Counted from the stretch's first letter, positions 7,402-15,514 are shown. The stretch: 29,536 bases of DNA from Clostridia bacterium (GCA_030610745.1 JAUWRC010000004.1:1-29536); one strand, 5' to 3'. The notes: generated from the letters alone by a model not told the origin. Numbers and translations are program-made.

Positions 7402-9801
7402 TTAGCTCTTTAACGGAAACCTCACCAATCGCTCGGAAAACTTGGTCTCGGTAACCCAAAGATAGCTGCCATCAAAGTAGATATATCCTGGTCTAAATAG
7501 ACCGTCTCTTGTTGTATGGGGATAAGCATCCTCCAGGTCAAAATTCTCCTGGCCTAAAACGATATCTGGTGGTGTATCGCTGCTAGTAGGGATCTCATCC
7601 CAGATAAGCACCCTATGGAATCCTGTATCAGCTACAAACAGATGCTCACCATCAACGGCTACCCCTGTTGGTAAATTAAATCTTATTTCAGTTCCGTCTT
7701 TTTCCATGTATTTCAGCTCCACATCCGGGCTAAGGTCATCTTCATTTAACGGCAGATTCCAGAGTAAAATGGCATGATTATTACAACATGCAGCAGCTAA
7801 ATGTTCTCCATCTGAAGAGATTTGACAGGGATTCTGCACATCCATGGCAAAGCGTGGGGACATTGCTGTCTCTGGAATTCCTCCTTCCCAGACAAATATC
7901 TTATTCTGTTTACTATCACTGATAAAGAGATAATTATCATCGACACTGACATCCTGTGGGTACAGTAACTTCATGCCATTATCAAACTCAGGCCCGAGCT
8001 TAATATCAGGAATCTCACCCTTTAGTGGAAGCTCGTTCCATATCAAGATTTTTGCCTCTGTGCCTATAACACGAGTAGCTATGAGCTTGCTGCCGTGAAT
8101 ATCCAATCCTGTACCACTTGTACCAGTATAGACAATATCAGGCTTGGCTAAACTTGCATTTGGTAACCCTGTCCAAATATAGAAGCCATGAAGATGGTTA
8201 ACAAAGAGGTGTTCACCATCAGAGCATGGTGTACCCATATGTGTAACATAGTTTTGCTCAAGCGTGTTGGTTTCAAAATCGGGAGCGCCCAGAACTACAT
8301 CAGCTAAGGTTACATTGCAATCAGGAATGCCATTATAAATTAAGACCCGATTCTGAGTGTATCCACAAGAGACAAACAAGCGATCTCCTGCGACTGCTAT
8401 TCCGCCATATGCTGGGTGCAGTGAAGTTGCTGTAGTGCACTGTGGATTCAGCCCACCACCAAAGTCTACCTGGCCGAGTATGACATCTGGCCTGTCATCT
8501 TCACCCACGGGGAATTCATTCCAGATAAACACATACTGGTCTGTAGCTGCCAGAAGCTTTCCATCAACTACGCAAATGCCCCAGGCGAACTGCGATTCTC
8601 CCCATAGGACGAAATTGTAGGGCTCATTATCACTTTGTGGTAGTTCGTTCCAGACAAAGGTTTTTTCGGCAGTATAGTCTCCAACTAAGAGATGTTGTCC
8701 ATCGAAGTATGCGCAACGCGGTGTGCTACTAGTCCCTATTGTTTCCTCGGTTAAGACCACATCTGCCGGCTGGAAATTCTCAGTGGGAAAACTATTCCAA
8801 ATTAATACATTGCTGACCCCTGTGCCGCTAATTATGACCCGTGTTCCATCGGTGAATACATCCCAGGGCCATTCGAAATACTTCTTTTCCCAGTCCGGTA
8901 GAGGAGGAAGCGGCCTTTCCCCTCGCGTGGTAAAATCAGGAACGCCCAGAACCAAATCTGCAGGCTCGCCGTTTTCTGTAGGAAATTCATTCCATACCAA
9001 TACTCGATTATTTTCTGTATCCGCTACTAACAGGTGCTGTCCATTGGTAGCCACGCCCATCGGCCAGTTCAGTTTATCTGCGGCTAATCCAGGCTCACTG
9101 GAATAAAGGTCTTCCTGACCTATCACCAAATCAGGGGGTTGATTGATTTGTGTGGGAATGGAGTTCCAAATCAGCACACGATTGTTCCATGTATCTGCGA
9201 GGATAAGCCTTTCCCCGTCGGTAGCTATCTTCCCGGAGTGATTAAAGACAGTCGGACTCGCCTTGCCAAAGTCGTTTAGCCCTAACACAATGTCTGCATC
9301 TTGACCGGTTTCAAACCAGCCCGTTGGCTTCTCGGTAACAGATTCATAGGCGGAACCAGTAAAATTGGCTGTTATTTTCTCTGAGAAACCAGTAGCAAAG
9401 GTATAGCTCTTCGATATCGCCTCCCCTTCTGCAACATTCCTTGATTTTACCCTGAAGAAATAAATCATTTCTGGCTCTAGGTCGCTCAATTCAACGCAAT
9501 GTTGAAGGGTAAGTTCTTCATCTAAGGTGGTAGTAAAGCCATAATCAGGGGTCTTGCCATATTCTACCTGGCTGGTGGCCGGTTCATCAGTCTCCCAAAA
9601 AACAGTAACCCTGGTAACAGGTTCTACGCATATATCTAAGACATTAACATTGCTTATAACAGGCGCTGATACTAAAGTAGTAGTATCACCATCAGATATA
9701 TAACCCGTAGTACTTGCAACACTGCTCATGCAAACAAAAGCAATAAGTGTAATCACCAAAACGAATATCAAGTTAATCTTTCTGTTTTGTCGAGTAGACA
9801 T
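7402..9801 (-). CDS. Exported protein with Fn3-like domain and twelve propeller-type repeats
   Basis: 799 residues. A signal peptide or anchor (KINLIFVLVITLIAFVCMSS) is followed, at about 45-137, by a fibronectin-III-like domain (TRVTVFWETDEPATSQVEYG ... FFRVKSRN). From about residue 160 to the end I count twelve repeats of roughly 50 residues built on the pattern DGxxLxVADTxNNRVLIWNxxP followed by PADLVLGxxDF. This is NHL/SMP-30-like beta-propeller architecture, and twelve blades suggest two six-bladed propellers. No catalytic motif is evident. Such exported proteins may bind carbohydrate, protein or metal. The start has AGGAGGTTTAA-ATG and overlaps the mnmG end by 29 nt. Individual blades are diverged (for instance blades 7 and 9), so it is not a recent expansion. 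Confidence 0.85.
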   Translation of the reverse strand: MSTRQNRKINLIFVLVITLIAFVCMSSVASTTGYISDGDTTTLVSAPVISNVNVLDICVEPVTRVTVFWETDEPATSQVEYGKTPDYGFTTTLDEELTLQHCVELSDLEPEMIYFFRVKSRNVAEGEAISKSYTFATGFSEKITANFTGSAYESVTEKPTGWFETGQDADIVLGLNDFGKASPTVFNHSGKIATDGERLILADTWNNRVLIWNSIPTQINQPPDLVIGQEDLYSSEPGLAADKLNWPMGVATNGQHLLVADTENNRVLVWNEFPTENGEPADLVLGVPDFTTRGERPLPPLPDWEKKYFEWPWDVFTDGTRVIISGTGVSNVLIWNSFPTENFQPADVVLTEETIGTSSTPRCAYFDGQHLLVGDYTAEKTFVWNELPQSDNEPYNFVLWGESQFAWGICVVDGKLLAATDQYVFIWNEFPVGEDDRPDVILGQVDFGGGLNPQCTTATSLHPAYGGIAVAGDRLFVSCGYTQNRVLIYNGIPDCNVTLADVVLGAPDFETNTLEQNYVTHMGTPCSDGEHLFVNHLHGFYIWTGLPNASLAKPDIVYTGTSGTGLDIHGSKLIATRVIGTEAKILIWNELPLKGEIPDIKLGPEFDNGMKLLYPQDVSVDDNYLFISDSKQNKIFVWEGGIPETAMSPRFAMDVQNPCQISSDGEHLAAACCNNHAILLWNLPLNEDDLSPDVELKYMEKDGTEIRFNLPTGVAVDGEHLFVADTGFHRVLIWDEIPTSSDTPPDIVLGQENFDLEDAYPHTTRDGLFRPGYIYFDGSYLWVTETKFSERLVRFPLKS

Positions 9802-11812
9802 TTAAACCTCCTATTTTATTTGTACTTAACATACTGTCCAATTTTTGGGGTCCATTATACTTTCCTAATTTTTTTAAATATATCATCAAGATAGAGATGG
9901 CGGCAGGGGTGATGCCCGAAATGCGGGATGCCTGTCCCAGCGAATGCGGCCTTATCCCTGAAAGTTTCTCTTTAACTTCCCCGGAAAGAGAAGGAATGCT
10001 TTGAAAATCAAAACCAGGAGGGATTTTCAGTTTTTCCATTCTCTTGAATCTTTCCACCTCGTCTAGCTGCCTTTTAATATATCCATCATACATAACCTGA
10101 ATCTCAACTTGCCTGGCTTCTTCCGCTGTGATTTTACCTGTTTCTTTATCTAAAAGTTTTAAGTCTTGAGGGGTAATTTCCGGACCCCCTCTCTCCTGAG
10201 GAAAGAGGGACGGGGCGAGGGATTTTAAGTCTTGGTAGGAGATTTCCGGGCGCTTAAGAAGTTCCTTCAAACTAAGAGGGCTCTTTATGGGCCTTGTCCC
10301 CAGCTGGATAAGCTCTTTATTCACACCGGTATTAGGAAATATCCTGGTTGAGCTAAGCCTGGCCAGCTCAGCCTTGACGGCTTGGGCTTTCTCCTTAGTT
10401 TTTTCATATTCTTCTGGTGTTACCAGCCCTACCCTGTATCCCTTTTTCCGCAGCCGTAGATCTGCGTTATCTTCTCTTAAAAGAAGTCGATACTCAACCC
10501 GGGAAGTAAACATACGGTAAGGCTCATTAGCCCCTTTGGTCACCAGGTCATCGATTAAAACCCCTATATATGCCTGGGACCTATCTAAAATGAGAGGCTT
10601 TCTTCCCTGCACCTTTAAAGCAGAATTAATCCCCGCTATAAGTCCCTGGCTGGCTGCCTCCTCATAGCCTGTGGTTCCATTGATCTGGCCAGCAAAATAA
10701 AGACCATTGATTAATTTAGTTTCCAGGGTAGGTTTCAGGTGAGTAGGGTCAACATAATCATGTTCAATGCCATAGCCAGGACGCAGGATCTCTACCTTCT
10801 CCAATCCCTCAATGCTTCTAAGCATTTTAAGTTGAACATCAAGGGGAAGGCTGGTAAAAAGGCCGTTAGGATAAAATTCATGGGTTTTAAGCCCCTCTGG
10901 TTCGAGAAAGATTTGATGTCTCTCTCTGGAAGGAAACTTCATCACCTTGTCCTCAATAGAAGGGCAGTATCTTACTCCCGTTGTTTTGATTACACCGCTG
11001 TGTAAGGGTGAGCGATCCAGATTATCCCTGATTATTCTGTGGGTTTTAGCATTAGTATAGGTAATATAGCAGGAGATCTGGGACTGCTTTATTTTTCCCG
11101 TAGAGAAGGAAAAAGGAATAGGCTCAGGGTCACCTTTCTGTTCTCCAAGATGAGAAAAATCAATAGTCTTTCCATCCAAACGAGGACAGGTACTTGTTTT
11201 AAACCTACCCACGCGAAATCCTAATTCTCTTAAATTAGAGGCAAGCTCTTCAGAGGCAAAATCACCCATCCTTCCACCAGAGAAGTGCCTCAGGCCAATG
11301 TGGATTAAACCATTTAAAAATGTTCCTGGAGTTATGATGACACATCTGCCTATGAATCTTTGTCCAATATGGGTCTCAACGCCCAGAACCGCTTTTTTTG
11401 TCCCCTGAACTTCCTCTCTTTTTAGCAATATCTTATCAACCAAAGCCTCTTTTATATCCAGCCCTGGCTGATTTTCCAAAACATACTTCATATAAAATCG
11501 ATAGCGCTGGCGGTCTGCCTGAGCACGGGAAGACTGTACTGCCGGGCCTTTTGTGGTATTAAGGCGACGAAATTGAATGGCTACCTCATCAATAGCCTTT
11601 GCCATCTCTCCTCCTAAGGCATCAATTTCCTTAACCAGTTGTCCTTTACCCAGACCACCTATGGCTGGATTGCAGGACATAAAGCCTACCCTATCCAGAT
11701 TCATAGTCAAAAGCAGAGTCTGGCAGCCAAGCCTTGCTGCAGCTAGACTAGCCTCGATCCCAGCATGACCACCCCCTATCACAATAACATCGTATTTTTT
11801 GGAGTAGAACAA
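9773..11812 (-). CDS. mnmG: tRNA uridine-34 5-carboxymethylaminomethyl modification enzyme MnmG (GidA)
   Basis: MnmG works with MnmE to modify the wobble uridine of several tRNAs, using FAD and NADH. The FAD-binding motif VIGGGHAGIEA is at about 11-21, and the family blocks CNPAIGGLGKGQLVKEIDALGG, the catalytic-region CPRLDG and PGYGIEHDY are all present. I chose a TTG start at 11812: GGAAGGAGG lies 8 nt upstream and the protein then begins FYSKKYDVIVIGGG as expected. The ATG at 11884 would add 24 residues read through a palindromic repeat. Two oddities: a 22-codon insertion around 10157-10249 (see repeat entry), and a C-terminal tail of about 30 residues after IYLKK that runs over an insertion-sequence-like end and into the next gene. 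Length is about 679 residues against the usual 610-640. Confidence 0.95.
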   Translation of the reverse strand: MFYSKKYDVIVIGGGHAGIEASLAAARLGCQTLLLTMNLDRVGFMSCNPAIGGLGKGQLVKEIDALGGEMAKAIDEVAIQFRRLNTTKGPAVQSSRAQADRQRYRFYMKYVLENQPGLDIKEALVDKILLKREEVQGTKKAVLGVETHIGQRFIGRCVIITPGTFLNGLIHIGLRHFSGGRMGDFASEELASNLRELGFRVGRFKTSTCPRLDGKTIDFSHLGEQKGDPEPIPFSFSTGKIKQSQISCYITYTNAKTHRIIRDNLDRSPLHSGVIKTTGVRYCPSIEDKVMKFPSRERHQIFLEPEGLKTHEFYPNGLFTSLPLDVQLKMLRSIEGLEKVEILRPGYGIEHDYVDPTHLKPTLETKLINGLYFAGQINGTTGYEEAASQGLIAGINSALKVQGRKPLILDRSQAYIGVLIDDLVTKGANEPYRMFTSRVEYRLLLREDNADLRLRKKGYRVGLVTPEEYEKTKEKAQAVKAELARLSSTRIFPNTGVNKELIQLGTRPIKSPLSLKELLKRPEISYQDLKSLAPSLFPQERGGPEITPQDLKLLDKETGKITAEEARQVEIQVMYDGYIKRQLDEVERFKRMEKLKIPPGFDFQSIPSLSGEVKEKLSGIRPHSLGQASRISGITPAAISILMIYLKKLGKYNGPQKLDSMLSTNKIGGLNVYSTKQKD
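9834..9854. repeat. Insertion-sequence-like end in the mnmG tail
   Basis: On the minus strand TGGACCCCAAAAATTGGACA encodes the NGPQKLDS part of the MnmG C-terminal tail. From memory this resembles terminal repeats of some insertion sequences. No transposase is present, so it would be a solo end or a chance match. Confidence 0.3.
10157..10249. repeat. In-frame palindromic element inside mnmG, flanked by 27-nt direct repeats
   Basis: Two 27-nt segments (10157-10183 and 10223-10249) match at 22 positions, both TTTTAAGTCTTG...ATTTCCGG. Between them lie 39 nt that resemble the family E palindrome: on the minus strand CCCTCGCCCCG, then CCTCTTTCCTCAGGAGAGAGG. The repeat unit is 66 nt, exactly 22 codons, so the frame is kept. 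The duplicated peptides are PEISYQDLK and PEITPQDLK. Removing one unit leaves a normal-looking MnmG reading of RPEISYQDLKLLDKETG. Confidence 0.8.
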
Positions 11813-11840
11813 AGAAAATTCCTCCTTCCTCAGCGATAAA

Positions 11841-11912
11841 TAGCGGTGCCATTTATGGCACAAGGTAACGGTTTGATTTATCAAATAATTAGTTGGATAA
11901 ATCCGACCGCTA
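11841..11912. repeat. Family A nested palindrome, copy A2 (three inner hairpins)
   Basis: An outer stem TAGCGGT (11841-11847) / ACCGCTA (11906-11912) encloses three hairpins: GTGCCAT-TT-ATGGCAC (11846-11861), TTTGAT-TT-ATCAAA (11872-11885) and GTTGGAT-AA-ATCCGAC (11892-11907). The stems differ in sequence from copy A1 but keep complementarity and the TT/AA-loop design, which argues that structure matters. It lies just upstream of the mnmG ribosome site. Confidence 0.82.
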
Positions 11913-11982
11913 CTTACAACTTACAGCTTACAACTTTCTCAATCTGCGTTTATCTGCATCCAAAAGGATATTTACCGCTATT

Positions 11983-12017
11983 ATCTTAGCAAAAAAAAGA
12001 CTAAAAGTAAATATCTT
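11983..12017. repeat. Family G block, copy G2
   Basis: Runs from ATCTTAGCAAAAAAAA to AGTAAATATCTT and matches 3785-3820. It occupies the same type of place, between a minus-strand gene start and a plus-strand TA module. Confidence 0.6.
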
Positions 12018-12132
12018 TTCCATATCGTCGTAAAATGATAGTATCGAAATTTGAATACGCTTGCCGAAGGACGTTTCCTGAGGCCTATTTTATAGATTAG
12101 ATAGGATAAGTTTCCTTGCAAAAGCTAGTTGG

Positions 12133-12160
12133 TTGACAGTAAATAGAATCGTGATATTAT
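12133..12160 (+). promoter_or_regulatory. Promoter of the MazE/MazF-type pair
   Basis: TTGACA (12133-12138) and TATTAT (12155-12160) with a 16-nt spacer. The leader of about 125 nt to the antitoxin start would contain the family D hairpin at 12247-12275. Confidence 0.65.
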
Positions 12161-12246
12161 GTAATAAATAGATGTAATATTTAGTAGTATCGGAATTTCA
12201 ATGTTTTCTTGAATAACGAAGTACGATGTACGAAATACGATGTATG

Positions 12247-12275
12247 AGATATGCCAAGCATAGCGAGGCTTATCT
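12247..12275. repeat. Family D hairpin, copy D1
   Basis: AGATATGCC (12247-12255) and GGCTTATCT (12267-12275) form a 9-bp stem with one mismatch around an 11-nt loop AAGCATAGCGA. It ends five nt before the TGGAGG ribosome site of the antitoxin, so it could influence translation. Confidence 0.65.
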
Positions 12276-12290
12276 TGATGGAGGAATAAT

Positions 12291-12518
12291 ATGACTACCA
12301 CAGAAAAAGTAACTATTTCTTTGCCAAAAGAGATAATAGAGGCTTTAAGAAAGGAAATACCCAGAAGAAAAAGAAGCAAATTTATAGCACAAACAATAAA
12401 AAGACAACTTGAAGAGATAAAAGAACAGGGATTGATAAAAGCATATAAACAGGCCTACTCTGAAATAGAAAAAGAAGAGCAAGAATTCGATGGAGTTACC
12501 GGTGATAGCATATCCTAA
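12291..12518 (+). CDS. MazE-like ribbon-helix-helix antitoxin
   Basis: 75 residues. The N-terminus KVTISLPKEIIEALRKEIPRRKRSKFIAQTIKRQLEE is a clear ribbon-helix-helix pattern. The acidic C-terminus (EIEKEEQEFDGVTGD) is the kind of tail that wraps MazF. The ATG follows GATGGAGGAATAAT. It overlaps the toxin gene by 29 nt, indicating coupled translation. Autoregulation of the promoter at 12133 is expected from the family but no obvious operator palindrome was found. Confidence 0.82.
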   Translation: MTTTEKVTISLPKEIIEALRKEIPRRKRSKFIAQTIKRQLEEIKEQGLIKAYKQAYSEIEKEEQEFDGVTGDSIS

Positions 12519-12867
12519 AAAGGGAGAGATATATCTGGTTAATTTCGATCCTACAAGAGGATACGAAGTAAAGAAGAAAAGGCCTGCTTTAATTATCTCT
12601 AACGATATTCATAACCAATACTCACCCCTGGTTACAGTAGCTCCTTTATCTTCCAATGTAGACAGGGTCTATCCTTTTGAAGTGTATATTCCAAAAGGAA
12701 TGGCCGGGTTAAATGATAATTCCAAAATAATGATTATCCAGCTTAGAAGTATAGATAAGAAAAGGCTGCTAAATAAAATAGGAGTTATTGAGGATAAGGA
12801 AATTTTAAATCAGATAGATAGAGTTATTGGAGAACATTTTGGCAACGACAGAAGAAAATTATCCTGA
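12490..12867 (+). CDS. MazF/PemK-family mRNA interferase toxin
   Basis: 125 residues. MazF toxins cleave RNA at short sequences. The family pattern is intact: PKKGEIYLVNFDPTRGYEVKKKRPALIISND at the N-terminus, then PLVTVAPLSSN, and LRSIDKKRLLNKIG. The two latter blocks are typical of active MazF. The gene overlaps its antitoxin. The last seven codons and the TGA stop fall inside a family I repeat (12847-12880), so the NDRRKLS end may have been acquired from that element. Confidence 0.92.
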   Translation: MELPVIAYPKKGEIYLVNFDPTRGYEVKKKRPALIISNDIHNQYSPLVTVAPLSSNVDRVYPFEVYIPKGMAGLNDNSKIMIIQLRSIDKKRLLNKIGVIEDKEILNQIDRVIGEHFGNDRRKLS

Positions 12868-12880
12868 GATATTTCTTGAT
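12847..12880 (+). repeat. Family I block, copy I1
   Basis: 34 nt that match 17988-18021 at 28 positions (core GAAAATTRTCCTGAG). A shorter copy of the core is at 19532-19546. In both full copies the last bases form the -35 box of a promoter. Here the block also encodes the end of the MazF toxin. Confidence 0.65.
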
Positions 12881-12904
12881 TACCTGGATAATTTATGATA
12901 GAAT
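12876..12904 (+). promoter_or_regulatory. Probable promoter of the fucose-isomerase-like gene and asd
   Basis: TTGATT (12876-12881) and TAGAAT (12899-12904) with 17-nt spacing, about 30 nt before the ATG at 12942. The -35 box is contributed by the family I repeat. Confidence 0.55.
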
Positions 12905-12941
12905 TGTAGAAATTTATTATCGTTAAAGGAGGGAAAAGAAA

Positions 12942-14351
12942 ATGAAAGAAGAGAAAATGAGAATTGGGTTTGTTCCTGCTCACCGAGAGCCTTTTAGCGA
13001 GAAATGGGCTGTTGATATGAGAAGAAAAACTCTTAAAGCGCTTGAAGCCATCTCCAGGGAGAGTGGGGTAGAAATAATCGTTCCAGAGACAACCCTTACT
13101 CCTAATGGCCTGGTTCGTGATGATAGTGATGCGGAAAAAGTTATCCAGCTATTTAAAAGCAAAAACTTAGCCGGGATCATCATCGGTACCATGACTTTCG
13201 GCGATGAAATTTCAGCTGTTAGCATTGCCGAGAGGATACCCGAAGCACCAGTTTTACTTTTCAGTACCAAAGAGGGAGCATTTACTGAAGATGGAGGTAG
13301 AAGAGCAGATGCTTTTTGCGGAACTCTTTCTATCTCTTCTGGCCTATATAGAAGAGGGATTCCTTTTGCCTTCCTTGGTAACTGTTTTCCAGAAGAAGAG
13401 GTATTTAGCCAGGGTATTAAAAATTTTCTTGGAGCCTGCAGCGCTGTTAAAGGTTTTATAGGAGCTAAAATTGGGCTGGTTGGCCCAAGGCCGGAGCGTT
13501 TTGAAACCTGTGCCATCAATGAGTTTCCTATGCTCGAGCAATTTGGCCAGCGAGTAGTTCCCATCTCTATAGCTGATATTTTCCACTCGGCAGAAACAAT
13601 TGAAGAAGAAAAAATCTCTCCCATTGTAGAGGAGATTAAAAGGAGAGCTAACTGTGAACACGTAAAGGAAGCCACGCTTCAAAAAGCAGCCCGACTGGAA
13701 CTTGCTCTAAAACAATTTGTCAAAGAAAAAAACTTGGCCGGTCTGGGTGTTCAATGCTGGGACGCTATGCAGAAGATCTATGGCATATCCCCGTGTCTGA
13801 CTATGGGACGACTAACCGAACAAGGCATTATGACTGCCTGTGAGGTTGATATTCATGGTGCTTTAACTATGCTGGCTCAATATCTAGCCTCCTTAAATAA
13901 AACGGTACCCCACTTCATTGACTGGACTATTCAGCACCAGTCAATGGAGAATGTCTTTTTAGCCTGGCACTGCGGTAATGCTCCTCAAATATTGGCGGCA
14001 AAGAAGAGCCCTGTTTGCTTGGAAGCCCACAGTATTCTTGGCCCCACACTGGGACTGGAAAGAAGTGAGGGAACGGCTGAATTTCAATTAAAGCCGGGAG
14101 AGGTCACTCTCAATCGTATAGTAGAATACGATGGACAGTTTAAGATGTTAATTACCAAAGGTAAGGCAATCTCCAGTAAAGATAAACTCAGAGGCTCCTG
14201 GAGTTGGGTAGAAGTACCCGATCTGGAAAGGTTATACCGAACTCTGGCCGAGAAAGGCTTCACCCATCATGCCTCTATGATTCACGGTGACATCAGTTCT
14301 TGCCTTCTTGAGTTCTGTAAATTTGCAGGAATAGAAGCAGTTGTTGTTTAA
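12942..14351 (+). CDS. L-fucose/L-arabinose isomerase family protein
   Basis: 469 residues. The protein has the two-part layout of the fucose isomerase superfamily: an N-terminal Rossmann-like half (IGFVPAHREPF ... AGIIIGTMTFGDE) and a C-terminal half with candidate metal-site residues in ACEVDIHGALTM and in HHASMIHGD near the end, plus the WHCGNAP motif. Known members are ketol isomerases using a divalent metal; the actual substrate cannot be told. It starts 12 nt upstream-coupled to asd, which is an unusual partner for a sugar isomerase. The ATG has AAAGGAGGGAAAAG before it. It could be a divergent member with another role. Confidence 0.8.
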   Translation: MKEEKMRIGFVPAHREPFSEKWAVDMRRKTLKALEAISRESGVEIIVPETTLTPNGLVRDDSDAEKVIQLFKSKNLAGIIIGTMTFGDEISAVSIAERIPEAPVLLFSTKEGAFTEDGGRRADAFCGTLSISSGLYRRGIPFAFLGNCFPEEEVFSQGIKNFLGACSAVKGFIGAKIGLVGPRPERFETCAINEFPMLEQFGQRVVPISIADIFHSAETIEEEKISPIVEEIKRRANCEHVKEATLQKAARLELALKQFVKEKNLAGLGVQCWDAMQKIYGISPCLTMGRLTEQGIMTACEVDIHGALTMLAQYLASLNKTVPHFIDWTIQHQSMENVFLAWHCGNAPQILAAKKSPVCLEAHSILGPTLGLERSEGTAEFQLKPGEVTLNRIVEYDGQFKMLITKGKAISSKDKLRGSWSWVEVPDLERLYRTLAEKGFTHHASMIHGDISSCLLEFCKFAGIEAVVV

Positions 14352-14363
14352 AAGGAGTGAAGA

Positions 14364-15425
14364 ATGAGTCTGAGAGTCACTATTGTTGGCGTGGGAATGG
14401 TAGGAGAACGAATTGTCTCCATCTTGCGAGAACGCAGCTTCCCTATGGAATGGCCTCCCAGAGTTTGCGCTACCAGAGAGCGGGTAGAGACACTTGACGG
14501 CGAAGAATTCCATGTGGCAAAGACGGATGAGAACTGTTTCAAGGATGCAGATATTGTCTTTTTTGCTGGCAGAGAAGGAGCTAAAGGAGCAAGCATCCAA
14601 TGGGGTGCAAAAGCACAAGCCTCTGGTGCTGTCTGCGTGGACAACGGCTCTGATTTTCGTCTTAACCCAAAGGTTCCACTGGTAATTCCAGAGGTAAATC
14701 CTGAGGCTATTAGACCCCAGACCCGTTTTATTGCCAGCCCTAACTGCTCCACTATTCAGTTAGCTATGGTTCTTCATCCATTGCATAAGGCTGCCCGCAT
14801 CCATCGAGTGGTTGTTTCAACATATCAAAGTGTCTCAGGATGGGGTGTACGAGCTCACGAGGAGCTTCTCAGTCAAATGCCTCAAGCTCTTAAATCTTTA
14901 GATAATATTCCCTTTGATCCGATGATACTTGCTCGTCCTATAGCCTTTAACTATATTCCTCATATTGATAAATTTACCCAGAATGGCTGCACCAAAGAGG
15001 AAATGAAGATGGTGCTGGAAACCCAAAAGATTATGGGGGATGAGAGTATCAAAATCAGTGCTACTACGGTGCGAGTACCTGTATTGGTGGGACATGGGGA
15101 AAGTATTAATATTCAAACTGAGAACAAATTGAGCCCTGCCCAGGCCCGTCAGATTCTCTCAGATTCGCCAGGTATCGCTGTGCTCGATGAGCCAAATAAG
15201 GGCAATCCCCGCCATGATCCATTCGAGCGCACTTATCCAGATGGTCTTGATATCCGAAAACCTCAATACCGGGATATGGTCCTGGTAGGACGAATCCGAA
15301 AAGACCCCACTATTGAGAATGGACTGAACCTATGGTGTGTGGCGGATAACTTGCGAAAAGGCGCTGCTTTGAATGTTGTTCAAATCGGGGAGCTACTTAT
15401 AAAGCGGGGAATAATTCGCCCCTAG
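14364..15425 (+). CDS. asd: Aspartate-semialdehyde dehydrogenase
   Basis: 353 residues. Asd reduces aspartyl phosphate to aspartate semialdehyde with NADPH, on the way to lysine, methionine, threonine and diaminopimelate. Motifs seen are the nucleotide-binding VGVGMVGERIV at the start, the catalytic cysteine in SPNCSTIQL (about residue 130), STYQSVSGWG, the histidine in RVPVLVGHGES, and the conserved C-terminal WCVADNLRKGAALNVVQI. The MVGER in place of the common AVGQE is a small departure. The ATG follows AAAAGGAGTGAAG and lies 12 nt after the upstream isomerase-like gene, so the two are co-transcribed. A family A repeat starts directly after the TAG stop. Confidence 0.94.
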   Translation: MSLRVTIVGVGMVGERIVSILRERSFPMEWPPRVCATRERVETLDGEEFHVAKTDENCFKDADIVFFAGREGAKGASIQWGAKAQASGAVCVDNGSDFRLNPKVPLVIPEVNPEAIRPQTRFIASPNCSTIQLAMVLHPLHKAARIHRVVVSTYQSVSGWGVRAHEELLSQMPQALKSLDNIPFDPMILARPIAFNYIPHIDKFTQNGCTKEEMKMVLETQKIMGDESIKISATTVRVPVLVGHGESINIQTENKLSPAQARQILSDSPGIAVLDEPNKGNPRHDPFERTYPDGLDIRKPQYRDMVLVGRIRKDPTIENGLNLWCVADNLRKGAALNVVQIGELLIKRGIIRP

Positions 15426-15454
15426 TAGCAATGCGATTTATCGCACATTGGCTA
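15426..15454. repeat. Family A palindrome, reduced copy A3
   Basis: A TAGC/GGCTA outer pair around one hairpin TGCGAT-TT-ATCGCA (15432-15445). It starts at the base after the asd stop codon. Confidence 0.65.
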
Positions 15455-15514
15455 AATAGTTAAGGATATTAACTCAGGATAGAGCTATTTAGACGAGTAT
15501 ATTGACTTGAGGAT

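Larger units (their letters stand above)
11813..12290. other. Intergenic region between mnmG and the MazE/MazF pair
   Basis: This 478-nt gap between divergent genes is a repeat mosaic. In order it has family A copy A2, AT-rich linker, family G copy G2, a block around 12059-12085 (CGCTTGCCGAAGGACGTTTCCTGAGG) related to one near 17805, the promoter of the TA pair, the word GTATCGGAATTTCAATG (12187-12203, shared with 18070), a GTACGATGTACGAAATACGA run, and a family D hairpin just before the ribosome site. No additional gene is supported. Confidence 0.55.

Noticed and set aside
12125..12379. 84-codon minus-strand ORF over the MazE region
   Set aside because: It is antisense to the antitoxin and its promoter and has no family features.
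12980..13675. 231-codon minus-strand ORF inside the fucose-isomerase-like gene
   Set aside because: Serine/leucine-rich antisense shadow of a clearly real gene.
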